From Nicotiana tabacum (lineage: Eukaryota > Streptophyta > Magnoliopsida > Solanales > Solanaceae), in the NCBI RefSeq assembly GCF_000715075.1, contig NC_134087.1, positions 154,677,436-154,741,435 of the forward strand: 64,000 nt of DNA, in the 5' to 3' direction. Shown one piece after another: positions 11,333 through 22,164 of this stretch. Within the stretch, counting starts at the first letter, position 1. Every line of letters starts with the position of its first letter. The translations under genes and the position numbers were made by a program. The notes under the pieces were generated by a model. That model worked only from the letters and a program-made list of their open reading frames with translations, did not search any database and was not told where the DNA came from.

Positions 11333-13095
11333 CTAACAATTGAGGCACCGAGCTACAAATCCAACTATATCCTTCTTCATCCGCCTCCACCAATAGTGCT
11401 GCCTCAAATCCTGATTCATCTTCGCAGTACCTGGATGAATAGAATACCGCGAACTATGAACCTCCCCCAATATCAACTCCCGAATACCATCAACATTGGG
11501 TACACAGACCCTACCCTGCATCCTCAATACCCCATCATCACCAATAGTCACATCTCTGGCATCACCGTGCTGAACCTTGTCCTTGAGGACAAGCAAATGA
11601 GGGTCATCATACTGCCGCTCCCTGATACGGTCAAATAAGAAAGACCGAGAAACCACACAAGCTAGGACTCGACTGGGCTTTGAAAGGTCCAATCTCACAA
11701 ACTGGCTGGCTAAGGCCTGAACATCCATTGCCATAGGCCTCTCTGATGCTGGTAGATATGCCAAACTCCCCAAGCTCTCCGGCCGGCGACTCAAATCATC
11801 GACCACCACATTGGCCTTGCCTGGGTGATACAAGATAGTGATGTCATAGTCCTTCAGCAACTCTAACCACCTCCTCTGGCGCAAATTTAGATCCTTTTGC
11901 TTGAACAAGTGCTGCAAGCTCTGATGGTCAGTATAAATCTCACAAGGCACACCGTATAAGTAATGGCGCCAAATCTTCAGGACGTGAACAATGGAAGCTA
12001 ACTCAAGGTCGTGAACATGGTAGTTCTTCTCATGTATCTTCAACTGTCTGGACGCGTAGGGAATCACCCTACCATCCTGCATCAACACCGCTCCAAGGCC
12101 AACCCTCGAGGCATCACAATAGACTGTATAAGACCCCGAACCTGTAGGCAGTATCAAAATTGGGGTTGTGGTCAAGGCTGTCTTGAGCTTCTGAAAGCTC
12201 ACCTCACACTCCTCCGTCCACTGAAATGGAGCACCCTTCTGGGTCAACCTAGTCATAGAGGCTGCAATCGATGAAAACACCTCCACAAAATGACAGTAGT
12301 AGCCAGCCAAACCAAGGAAACTGCGGATCTCGGTAGCTAAGGATGGTCTGCGCCAACTCTGCACGGCCTCTATCTTCTTCGGATCCACCTGAATACCTTC
12401 ACTTGATATCACGTGGCCTAAGAATGCCACTGAATCCAACCAAAACTCACATTTCGAGAACTTAGCATATAACTTCTTCTCTCTCAGAGTCTGAAGCACA
12501 GTTCCTAGGTGCTGCTCATGATCTTCCCGGCTCCGGGAATACACCAGAATATGATAAATAAAGACAATGATGAACGAGTCAAGATATGGCCGGAACACAC
12601 TGTGCATCAAATGCATAAAGGCTGCTGGGGCGTTGGTCAGCCCAAATGACATAACAAGGAACTCGTAATGGCCATACCGAGTCCTGAAAGCAGTCTTTGG
12701 GATATCTGGTTCCCGAATCTTCAATTGATGGTAACCTGAGCGCAAATCAATCTTAGAAAACACCCGTGCACCCTGAAGCTAGTCAAATAGATCATCAATA
12801 CGAGGCAAAGGATAACGGTTCTTAACTGTAACTTTGTACAATTGACGATAATCAATACACATACGCATAAAACCATCCTTTTTCTTCACAAACAAGATAG
12901 GAGCACCCCAAGGTGATACACTGGGCCGAATAAACCCTTATCAAGCAATTGTTGTAACTGATCCTTCAAATCCTTCAACTCAGGAGGAGTCGTACGATAT
13001 GGGGGAATAGAAATGGGCTGAGTGCCCGGCAACATATCAATGCTAAAATCAATATCTCTATCAGGCGGCATTCCTGGAAGATCAGCTGGAAACAC
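11333..13095 (-). pseudogene. pol: Tekay copy 2: reverse transcriptase, RNase H and integrase zinc finger
   Basis: Same as 3315-5077, including the replaced catalytic motif [11 protein letters not shown] (codons at 12551-12556), the frameshift near 12935 and the TAG after CLNC. The RNase H acidic residues and the HHCC finger are present. No new lesion was noted here relative to copy 1. Confidence 0.92.
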
Positions 13096-13618
13096 ATCGG
13101 GAAAAATCCCGTACTACTGGAACTGAATCAACTGAAGGAGTATCAATACTGACGTCTCTCACATAAGCTAAATACGCGGCACACCCCTTTCCAACCATAC
13201 GCCGAGCTTTAAGAAAAGAGATAACTCTACTGGGAGTGTGATATAAAGTACCACTCCACTCAACACGCAAAATACCTAGCATAGCCAGCATCACGGTCTT
13301 GGCGTGACAATCATGAATAGCATAATGGGGAGACAACTAGTCCATGCCCAGAATAATATCAAGATCAACCATGTTGAGTAACAATAGATCTGCTTTGGTC
13401 TCAAAACCATGAATAGTAACCAAACACGACCGATAAATGCGGTCCACAACAAGAGAATCTCCTACAGGAGTAGAAACATAAACAGGAGAACTCAATGAAT
13501 CTCGGGCTACACCCAAATACGGAGCAAAATAAGAAGACACATAAGAATAAGTGGAGCCTGGATCGAATAGAACCGATGTATCTCTGTGACAAACCAGTAC
13601 AATACCTATGATAATGGA
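13082..13618 (-). pseudogene. pol: Tekay copy 2: aspartic protease region
   Basis: Active-site segment LFDPGSTYSYVS as in copy 1. Copy 2 has an additional nonsense codon, TAG at 13339-13337, replacing the Trp of GMDWLSPHY. This is a C>T change on the plus strand. A second C>T at 13395 changes Arg to Lys. Copy 2 is therefore the more degraded of the pair here. Confidence 0.86.
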
Positions 13619-13779
13619 ATCGGAGGCAACAACCTCCGTACGAGCAGGAATGGTATAATATCTGGCCTGGCCTCCCCTTCTAGGGTGACCGCTACCTCCC
13701 CGACCTCCACTTCTAGCTGGCTGAGTAGGTGGGGTAGTAACTGGAGTGTAACCATAGCCTGAGAACTCTGCGGGGCACG

Positions 13780-15094
13780 CTATGGCTGAGAAGTCTGTGG
13801 AGGTGCACCCCTCCCAAGTCTAGGGCACTCCCTCACCAAGTGGCGTGTGTCACCACACTCGAAACAAACTCTGGGAGGATGTGGTGGTTGTGACTGGCTA
13901 GGGCCAGGTCTGCTAGACTGACCTCTGAAAGCACCCCGCGCAGGAGGCGCGCTAGAAAACGGAGGTGCATAATATGGCTCCTTAGATCTGGGAGGAGTTG
14001 GAGCATTACTGGCTGCTGGAAGAGATGAATGAATGGGGCGACACATATAGCCCCTACCATGACGACCTGCAGCTGGGGTACGGGCACCAGAATAATGGCC
14101 CGACTCACGAGACCTCCTGGCCTCCCTCTCCTCTCTCTCCCTAGTATGCATACCCTCAATCCTCCTAGCAATGCTCACCACCTGCTGATAAGAAATGTCC
14201 ATCTCCAACTCACGAGCCATGCTAGATCTGATGGGAGGAATAAGCCCCTCAATAAACTGGAGAACCCTCTCGCGGACAGTAGCAACCAAGGCTGATGCAT
14301 GCCAAGCCAATCTGGTGTAACATATAGCATACTCTGAAACAGTCATAGCTCCCTTGCGCAAATGCTCAAACTCTGCGCGCCATGAGTCCCTAAGGCTCAG
14401 AGGAACTCTCTCTCTCAAGAACATATCTGAGAACTGGGTCCAAGTCAGTGAACCAGCCTCGTCTAGACTGTCTAACTCATAGGTGCGCCACTACTCATAG
14501 GCGGCTCCCCGAAGTTGGAAAGAAGTGAAGGAAACCCCGCTCGATCCGGTAATACCCATAGTGCGAAGAATACGGTGGCAATCCTCTAGAAATCCCAAGG
14601 CATCATCTGTCGCTAGTCCACTGAAAATCGGAGGATCATACTTCTTGAACCTCTCGAGTCTCCGCTGCTCATCCTCAGAAGCAGCTGCCCCATCCTCGGG
14701 CTGAACTGGTACTGTAGTCTGTATAGGAATGATCTATGTGACCTGCTCAACCTGCACTCGCTGATCAGGAGTGCGTGCGGCGGGAGTCTGTGCCCCTCCC
14801 CCGGCCTGGGATGTGGCTGCAGCAAGGGGAAACAACCCTTCCTGAGCCAGCGTGGTGTACATACTCATAAACTGTGTCAATGTCTCCTGAAGGGCTAGAG
14901 TAGTAGTGGTTGTAGGCGTGTCGGGTGCCTGAACTCCTGGATGGATCTGCTAGCAGTACCTCAGCGGCATCTCGCGTAGGTGCTCTAGCTGCACCCCATG
15001 CGCGTCCACGACCTCTGCCCCGACCCCTGCCTCTGATGGCTGTAAGAGGGGGTGCGGGTGCCTAATCGTCCCGAGTAACACGTGTCCTCACCAT
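13780..15094 (-). pseudogene. gag: Tekay copy 2: gag
   Basis: Same gag as 5762-7075, start ATG at 15094. It shares the TAG codons of copy 1 and in addition has one extra base (CC instead of C) near 14935. That base shifts the frame between the N-terminal part and the capsid region; copy 1 keeps the single frame, so the insertion is probably the derived state. The zinc knuckle CFECGDTRHLVREC is retained. Confidence 0.89.
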
Positions 15095-15280
15095 CTGTGA
15101 GAGAATAGAAGACAGAAGTTTAGAATTGATGTCAAAAATATCGTACGACAAGGAGATCAATGAAGTGAAGAATTTTCCTAAACAGTTACATAGCCTTTCG
15201 TAGATAAGTACAGACATCTCCGTACCGATCACCGAGACTCTAATAAACTGGCCTGTGTTCTGTGACTCCTATGAACCTAG

Positions 15281-15296
15281 AGCTCTGATAACAACT
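15281..15296 (-). other. Primer binding site of Tekay copy 2
   Basis: AGTTGTTATCAGAGCT on the minus strand directly after the right LTR, identical to the site at 7262-7277. Confidence 0.75.
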
Positions 15297-15948
15297 TATC
15301 ACGACTATAGTTCACCAACCATGAACATGTCATGACGGCACCTAGTCTCCGTGACCAGGTAAGCCTAGCACTTGCGGAAACATAATAATTGCGAAAAAAA
15401 TAGAATACCATATTTAATTATCTAAAAAGGAAATTGTACTGAATGCCGCTCGGCATATACGACTCAATATCTCAAGACTAAAACAATCCCAAAACCCGGA
15501 AACTCACGGGAAAACACATGCTACAGAAATGTATAGTGAGGCTCCAAACTCCAGAATATCTAATAAACGGAAGGAAAGAGAACTAAGTACTAAAGATAGA
15601 ATAAAGAGGGAGACTCGTCGGTCTGCGGACGCAGCAGATCTACCTCGAAGTCTCTGTAGTCCTCCTGCCTCACTAATAGTGCACTTGAGTAGAGGTACGT
15701 GGATCTGCACATGAAAAACATGCGCAGAAAAGGCGTGAGTGCACCACAGCGGTACTCAGTAAGTGCCAAACCTAACCTCGGTTGGGTAGTGATGAGGAAG
15801 GTCAGGGCCCTACTGAGCTTATATAAAATATAAAGATGACAGGATAAGATAAATAGTGCAATTGAGAACCTACAGTAAGAATCTATGTAGGATAATAAGA
15901 GTACAATAACGGAAACAATGATGAAAGCAAACCATAAGGAAAGTAACC

Positions 15949-16233
15949 GGGGATCTCTAAGTATCCCGAGGATCTCTTAGTATCCTCGACATTTACTAGG
16001 GATCTCTTGGTATCCCAAGGATCTCTCGGTATCCTCAATATAAGCCAGGGATCTCTTGGTATCCTGAGGATCTCTTGGTATCCTCAATATATGAGTGGGG
16101 AATCTCCCGGGAATCTAACCCGTAGTCCCAAAGTAAATGTGCAGGGGGAATCTCCCGGGAATCTAACTCGTAGTCCCAAAGTAAATGTGTAGGGGGAATC
16201 TCCCGGGAATCTAACCCGTAGTCCCAATTTAAA
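15949..16233 (-). repeat. LTR minisatellite (right LTR)
   Basis: Same two-type minisatellite as 7930-8214, but diverged in several units (for example GAGTGGGGAATCTCCC and TGTAGGGGGAATCTCC). It marks where the near identity between middle and right LTRs ends. Confidence 0.85.
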
Positions 16234-17072
16234 ATACAGAGCAGCAACACAAGAATATTAAATTAAACGCTAATTTCGTACCAAGTAACCATTTACTTCA
16301 AGCCTAACATGCTTCACGTAATGCAATTCAGGCAATTTAAGCAAATAGGCAATTAAGCCAACTAAACATGCCTTTCTAGACTAGCAACATGCTAAATTCA
16401 CAAGTAGAATAAAACAAGAAAAGAACTCAATTGAAATACTTAAGGAAACACTGGATTTTCAACAATTAGCTCAAGTACGCGCTCGTCACCTCACGTACAG
16501 GGCATTTCAATTATCAAATAAAGAACATCCTAAGGGAAAAGGTCCCCCACACAAGGTTAGACAAGCCACTTACCTCGAACCGGCTCAAAATCAACTAGAA
16601 ATCACGCTTTTGCCACGAGTATCCGACTCCAAATGGCCCAAATCTAATCAATTCAATTGCATATCGTAAATATCATCTCAAACAAATGATCCTATGTTTT
16701 AATTCAAAGCTAATACGCGAAATTTTGGAAAATGACCAAAACGCCCCTCGGGCCCACGTCTCGGAATAGGTAAAAATTTATATTCCCAGAAACCTCGCAC
16801 TCTCATGAGTCTAACCATACGAAAATTATACAATTCCGACACTAGTTGGTCCTTTTGAATCATCATTTTACACTTTTGAAAGGTTTCACAATTTTCTTCC
16901 CAAATTCCCTCTTAAATCACGAATTAAATGATGAATTCAGTGTTAGATTCAGGTATTCTAGCCAAATCTGAGTTAAACTCACTTACCGCGATGAATTTCT
17001 TGAAAAACCTTCGAAAAATCGCCAAAATCCGAGCTCTCTAGGTCAAAATATTAAATAAAACCCAAAACCTCA

Positions 17073-17080
17073 TATTTATA
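17073..17080 (-). promoter_or_regulatory. Predicted TATA box of right Tekay LTR
   Basis: TATAAATA on the minus strand. This is the promoter of copy 2 and the outermost promoter of the array. Confidence 0.55.
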
Positions 17081-18177
17081 GGTATCCCTCAGGTTTCCAG
17101 CTACTGCGGGCCGCACCAAAACTCATGCGGTCCGCGCAAGCCAGTGCGGTCCGCGCAAAGGCAACGTGCGGCCGCACAGGCCTCCTTCTGCAGTGATAGG
17201 CTTTAGTATTTTGGCCATAACTTTTGCTACATATGTGCAAATTGCAATATATTTTCCTTTCTAGAAACTAGACACGAAGGGCTACAACTTGTATTTTTAA
17301 ATCACCCCAAAATTCCTTGTAGATCAAAAGATATGAGCTTCCGAAGTAGGACCAGTGGGAGGGCCCTTCACCGCGGCCGCGCCCCACTTTGTGCGGTCCG
17401 TGCGACGCCTACCGCGGCCGCGGCCGCTTTTGTGCGGTCCGCACAACACTCAACGCGGGCGCACTAATTTTTGTGCGGACCGCGTGAGTGAGTTCTGGGG
17501 CCTGCAACCCCTGTAAACCTGCTACAGCTATTATTTTTGCACTAAAACATCCCGGAACCTACCCGGAACTCCCGGAACTTTAAACCAATTATACCAACAC
17601 ATCCCATGACATCGTTCAAACTTGATCAACACTTCGGAATGCTTATAACAACATCAAATCACCAATTTCACATAGGATTCAAGCCTAAGAACTCCAAGAA
17701 CTCTTAAATTATGTTTTCGATCAAAAACTGTATCAAATCTCTTCCGATTGACCTGAACTTTTGCACACACATCCCAAATGACATGACGGAGCTACTAAAA
17801 CTTTTGAAAATTCCATTCCGACCCTTGGATCAAAATCTCACTATCGGATCGGAAACTTCAAAAATTCAAACTTCGGCATTTCAAGCCTAAATTAGCTACG
17901 GACCTCCAAAACACATTCTGAACACGCTCCCAACCCCAAATTCACCTAACGGAGTTAACAGAACCGTCAAATTTCCATTCCGAGGCTGTCTCCCCACTGT
18001 TCCGACTTCGGTCAACTTTCTAACACTTAAGCTCTCATTTAGGGACTAAGTGTCCCAAAACTCCTCAAAACTCAAAACCGAGCATCCCGGCATATCACAT
18101 TAGCAGAAATAAACTTGGGGAAAGTAGTTAATAGGGGATCGGGGCATTAATTCTTAAGACAACCGGCCGGGTCATCA

Positions 18178-19417
18178 CAGTATGATGTTTTGGGACTTGA
18201 TGGTATGTTTGCTTGAGGTCTCAGGGGCCTCGAGTGAGTTTCAGATGGTTAACAGATCGACTTTTGACTTGGAAGGCTGTTGAAGAATTTGCTGGTCTCC
18301 AGTTCTTGTTTCCTTCTTCGCATTCACGATGGAAGTTACACGTTCACGAAGGGTAGCTATTGGCAGGTGAGGATTTTGTTCTTCGCATTCATGAAGGGGG
18401 AGCCGCATTCGCGAAGGTCTGGGTAGTTAGTGCATCACAAATGCTAGAAGGGGAATGCGTTCGCGAAGAGGAGAGGAGGTAGCTGGGACCCCACACGTTT
18501 GGTCTACGTGTTCGCATAAGGGAGACAACTTTCGCGAAGTATGGGGTCAGCAAAGCACCGCATTTGCGAGTGGTTCAACGCGTTCACATAGAAGGTTTTG
18601 GGCAGCAGATTTAATTGTGCTATGCGAACGTGAGAAGAAGGGCGCGTTCGCAAAGAAGAAAGTCATTGGGCAAATTTAAATATTTCCAAAAACGAGGGTT
18701 TGAGTTCATAACACAAAATTATTTTGGGAGCTCGGTGGGAGGTAATTCTTGGAGAGAGTTTCCTTTTTTTGGTTTGAAATACTACATTATATTAATTAAA
18801 CATGCGTTACAGGGAGCTTCTGCCCTTGGGAAGTATTACAAAAATACCTAGTCAAACTTCTATCGGCAGTATTGTGCCATTGCACACTATGACAAAAACT
18901 AAGACTACTATGTTGGGCATCTTGCATGGGTAAGTCACTACTAGAGACTTTACTAGTGGAAGGCACGTCGGTGATAGTACAAAAGGAATGTGTTGAGACA
19001 AGCAAAATTTTGTTCCTTGTAGTAACCATTCTAAGTTTCCCACAACTGTGCTTATCATCCATAAGTTCCTGCCATATGTAGTACAGAGGATCTGCCAAAA
19101 AGGTGATGGTGGTGCCCGATAATTCTATTCCAAAATGAGCTAGTTTATCCACTACCATAGTTTGCTCCCTGTGGGTGATTGGGGTAGGTGATTCTTACCT
19201 AGTTTTGGTTAATTTCCATGATTATGCCTTTAATTTCATCATTGATTTTTGTTATTTTGGGGTGGAAAATTGGAAAAAGTGGAGAAAAGTTCGTAGGCCA
19301 TATTTTGAGATTTTGATCGAGATTTTAGTATCGGATTTGAGTAATTTTCATATGGTTGAACTCGTGGTTGAATAGGTGTTCGGATATTGTGACTTTTACC
19401 CAATTTCGAGACGTGGG
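18178..19417 (+). repeat. Element D 5' LTR, middle part
   Basis: Typical chromovirus LTR sequence with a cluster of TTCGCGAAG-like palindromes (18310-18660), interrupted by a LINE-like fragment (about 18764-19170). It continues as far as GAGACGTGGG at 19417, where Athila A is inserted. The same LTR resumes at 49376 with CCTGGGGGCCGACTTTTGAG. Its left neighbour in the intact LTR should be the stretch that the truncated 3' LTR carries at 56187-56699. Confidence 0.78.
18764..19170 (-). pseudogene. Fragment of a LINE-like RNase H C-terminus with poly(A) end
   Basis: On the minus strand, 19172-19128 encodes HREQTMVVDKLAHFG, resembling the RNase H signature H-x-R-E-x-N-x-x-A-D-x-L-A found at the end of many plant LINE polyproteins. 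A 120-residue open frame continues to 18796. The minus-strand 3' end is A7 at 18770-18764. This is what a 5'-truncated LINE insertion would look like. I found no clear target duplication and the similarity is short, so a fragment of another RNase H-bearing repeat remains possible. Confidence 0.42.
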
Positions 19418-19418
19418 G

Positions 19419-20712
19419 TGATGTTTGTCTAAAAAGCCATGTTTTTTCATGTAATTTGCATTACATTATGCCTCTATCCTATTAACTTTAGTGTGGATAT
19501 TTTTGACTCGAGCTTAATAATGGTATTTTTATGTGTAGGAGTTAATTGGAAGTGAATTAATGTCAAAAAGGGAAGAATTTGGAGGAAGTATAAGTTTGGT
19601 GCCCAGGTTGGCGCTAGGCACAAACCAAAATGGCGTTGAGAGCACGCTACAATATTCACTGTTCAAGTTGGTGCTATGCACCAACCAAATGCCAAAGACA
19701 GAAGACCAAGAAGTTTGCTGTCCTAGTTGGCGCCAGGCACCAAGGGAGACACCAAAGGGTAGATTTTGTCCTAATTCGGCTGGGACTTGGGAATTTCAAC
19801 CCTAAATGTCCCCAACATGTAGAAAACGGGTTCTAAACCTATTTTTTATGGGTTGGACATTATTTGGAGTAAGAACACCATGTGGAACAACTTTTGGAGG
19901 AGAGAATCATCGAGTTCTTCATTCCTTCATCTTTTCTTTGTGATTTGTTTATGCAAAATACTTGAAAAATTGTTACTACGAACATGAGTAGCTAAGCACT
20001 CTAGTTTCTAGGATTGTGGTTGACATGATTATTAACGTTTATTAATTACATCTTCGTTAATTCAGATTATCATCTTGTAGTTATTTCTTTAATTCTAGTT
20101 TTAAATTGTGACTTGTTGTAGCTACCATTTCACCCTACTATCTATGCTATGCTTGGGAAAGCCATGTTTAGATTAGAGTAGAATAAAGAGAGCTTGTTTT
20201 TGAACCCATGGCTTGGGGAACGATTTCGCGGTTAGGATAGGAATATTCCTAACAGTCTTGCTTAATTGAATACCATATTATATTCGTTCATGATAGACTC
20301 AATACCATAGGAATATATGATTGATATATTGTGGATAGATGAATAGTATTGTGGGAACCTGCTATTCATATAAACGATCCGGTCAATTAGCAATCATAGA
20401 TAATTTGGATTAACGAGTGTGATTATTGAACTTAATAGGATTGATAAACCAACCACAACCCTAGAATCTTCCTCTCCTCCGAATTAAAACCTTAGCATAC
20501 ATGTTTGCATTCTAGATAAATTATTTGTTACTTGTTATTTCTGCATTAGTAGATTAATAGAAAAACATCATTCTTGATTACCTTTGAAAATTAATTGATT
20601 TTAGTTTGCTTCATTAACAATTGATCTAAGTCTTTGTGGGTTCGACATACGACTTTTGAGTCATTTTATTACTTAACGGCCACGTATACTTGCCTGTGTG
20701 TTGGTCGCAACA
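19419..20712 (+). repeat. Element A 5' LTR
   Basis: Starts TGATGTTTGTC and ends TTGGTCGCAACA. It aligns with 48065-49370 apart from substitutions and about 20 bp missing near 19555. Three imperfect repeats built on GTTGGCGC(T/C)AGGCACCAA occur at about 19595-19745. The TATA position reads TAGAAAAC at 19820-19827, whereas the 3' LTR has TATAAAAGG, so this 5' promoter is probably inactive. Confidence 0.9.
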
Positions 20713-20718
20713 AGTTTT

Positions 20719-20736
20719 TGGCGCCGTTGCCGGGGA
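20719..20736 (+). other. Primer binding site of element A
   Basis: Reads TGGCGCCGTTGCCGGGGA a few bases after the LTR end, the tRNA-Asp-complementary site typical of Athila/Tat elements. About 100 bp of leader follow before gag at 20840. Confidence 0.85.
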
Positions 20737-20839
20737 CTTAGTTATTGATTGTTTATTTAAGTTAAACTTTTATTTGTTATTTGTTCAAGTTTTAATTTTT
20801 AGTTTGCCTTATTTATGATAACGCATGCTCTTCTCTTGA

Positions 20840-22164
20840 ATGTGGAGAAGTAGAAGTGCAAATAATCTCCTTCCTCTTGATCCTGGAATCGAACGAACAC
20901 TTCACAGATTGAGGTGGGAAGTCGAAGCTAGAACTGGAATAGAAAGATAGTTGGACATCGTAGTTCAACCGCAACAAATAGAGATGGCAGGTAATGAAGA
21001 GCATCCGGTGATAGAAGCTGGGAGCTCCAATCTTGCTAATATGACTCAGGCTATTGTGAAGCCTGATATCACATGTCACTTTGAACTTAAAAAGTACATG
21101 GTACAGTTGATTCCATCCACCAGGAAGTATGTGGGTCTGTCTCATGAAGATTCGCAGAGGCACATTCAGAACTTCTTGGAAATTACGGACACTTATAATT
21201 ATTCGAATGTTTCTAAGGACTATGTCAGAATGGCACTATTTCCCTTTTCATTGCTGGGGGAAGCTAAGGAATGGTTGAAAAAGGAGCCCACGAACTCAGT
21301 CAACACTTGGGATGATCTAGCAAGGAAATACTTAATCAAGTTTTTTCCCATTAATAAGACAAAGTCCCTGAGGAGCCAGATTCTTGAATTGCAACAACGA
21401 GATGTCGAGACTCTTCGTCAAGCTTGGGAAAGATACAATAAGCTACTCAGAGACTACCCACATCATTGTCAAACTGATGAGGTATTGGGTCACACTTTCG
21501 TTGATGGGTTAGACGACGCATCAAAGATGAATCTTGACTCAGCATGCGGGGGTAGTTGCATGGCAAGACAATATAGTATGATCCAGATCATGCTAAACAA
21601 TTTCACTGCTAATGATAATAATTGGCAAGGAGATGGGGAACCACAAAGAGCATTTAAACAAAAGGCAGCATGTGTGATTGAGCTTGATGATTTCACAGAC
21701 ATGAGGGCAGATATAACGAGATTAGCAAATAAAATGAATAAAATGACAATGCACCAAGCACAACAGATGCAACATGTGCAACAGATGTCTACTTAGTGTG
21801 AGTTATGTGGTGAAGGTCACACAAGTGGCATATGCCCCACGAATCCTGAATACATCTACTATGTGGGGCAACAAGCTAGAGGGCCGATGAATCAAAATGC
21901 TCAATATGGTAACACATACAATCCAAATTGGAGGTATCATCCTAACCTTTCTTGAGATGGAAATCAGAATATCAGGCCTCAAGCTAACTACAATCAGCCG
22001 CCTAAGCTCCTACAATAAGCAGAAAAGAGTTTGACAGACATGATGAAAAAGCTCTTGATAGACAATCAAAAAGTTATGGCTGAGAATCAACAAGTTAGGG
22101 CTTAGAATCAACAATTGCACATATAGTTCAGAAATCTAAAGAGGCAGTTTGGGCAGATGGCTAA
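20840..22164 (+). pseudogene. gag: Element A: gag, first part
   Basis: Gag starts at ATG 20840 (MWRSRSANNLLPLDP). A TAG at 20948-20950 interrupts it, and the main open part runs 20951-21796. It contains the Athila capsid segment YVRMALFPFSLLGEAKEWLK and TWDDLARKYLIKFFP. After a TAG at 21794-21796 the same frame continues with a zinc knuckle CELCGEGHTSGIC (CX2CX3HX4C) and several more TAG or TGA codons. It is interrupted at 22164 by solo LTR E and resumes at 24142. Confidence 0.88.

Larger units (their letters stand above)
7278..18177 (-). mobile_element. Tekay-type chromovirus, copy 2 of the tandem pair
   Basis: Minus-strand element: right LTR 15297-18177 (5' LTR), internal region 10156-15296, left LTR shared with copy 1. 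The internal region matches copy 1 almost base for base. Noted differences: 2249/10267 C>T, 5320/13338 C>T (new stop), 5377/13395 C>T, and one extra C near 14935. The outer edge at 18177 ends ...GTCATCA on the plus strand and is followed by sequence that belongs to the LTR of element D. Confidence 0.93.
15297..18177 (-). repeat. Right LTR of the Tekay array (5' LTR of copy 2)
   Basis: A 2881-bp LTR. The part 15297-15991 is nearly identical to 7278-7972. From about 15992 rightward it differs from the middle and left LTRs at roughly 3 percent of positions by eye, for example in 16085-16120 and 16270-16360. The plus-strand right edge ends ...GGGTCATCA at 18177. The adjacent bases CAGTA could be one half of a target duplication whose other half lies left of the window. 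Confidence 0.93.

Noticed and set aside
1..16010. Pure assembly duplication of an 8-kb unit
   Set aside because: Not excluded, but the fixed differences (including a new stop and an indel) and the LTR similarity switch favour a real tandem array. Read depth would settle it.
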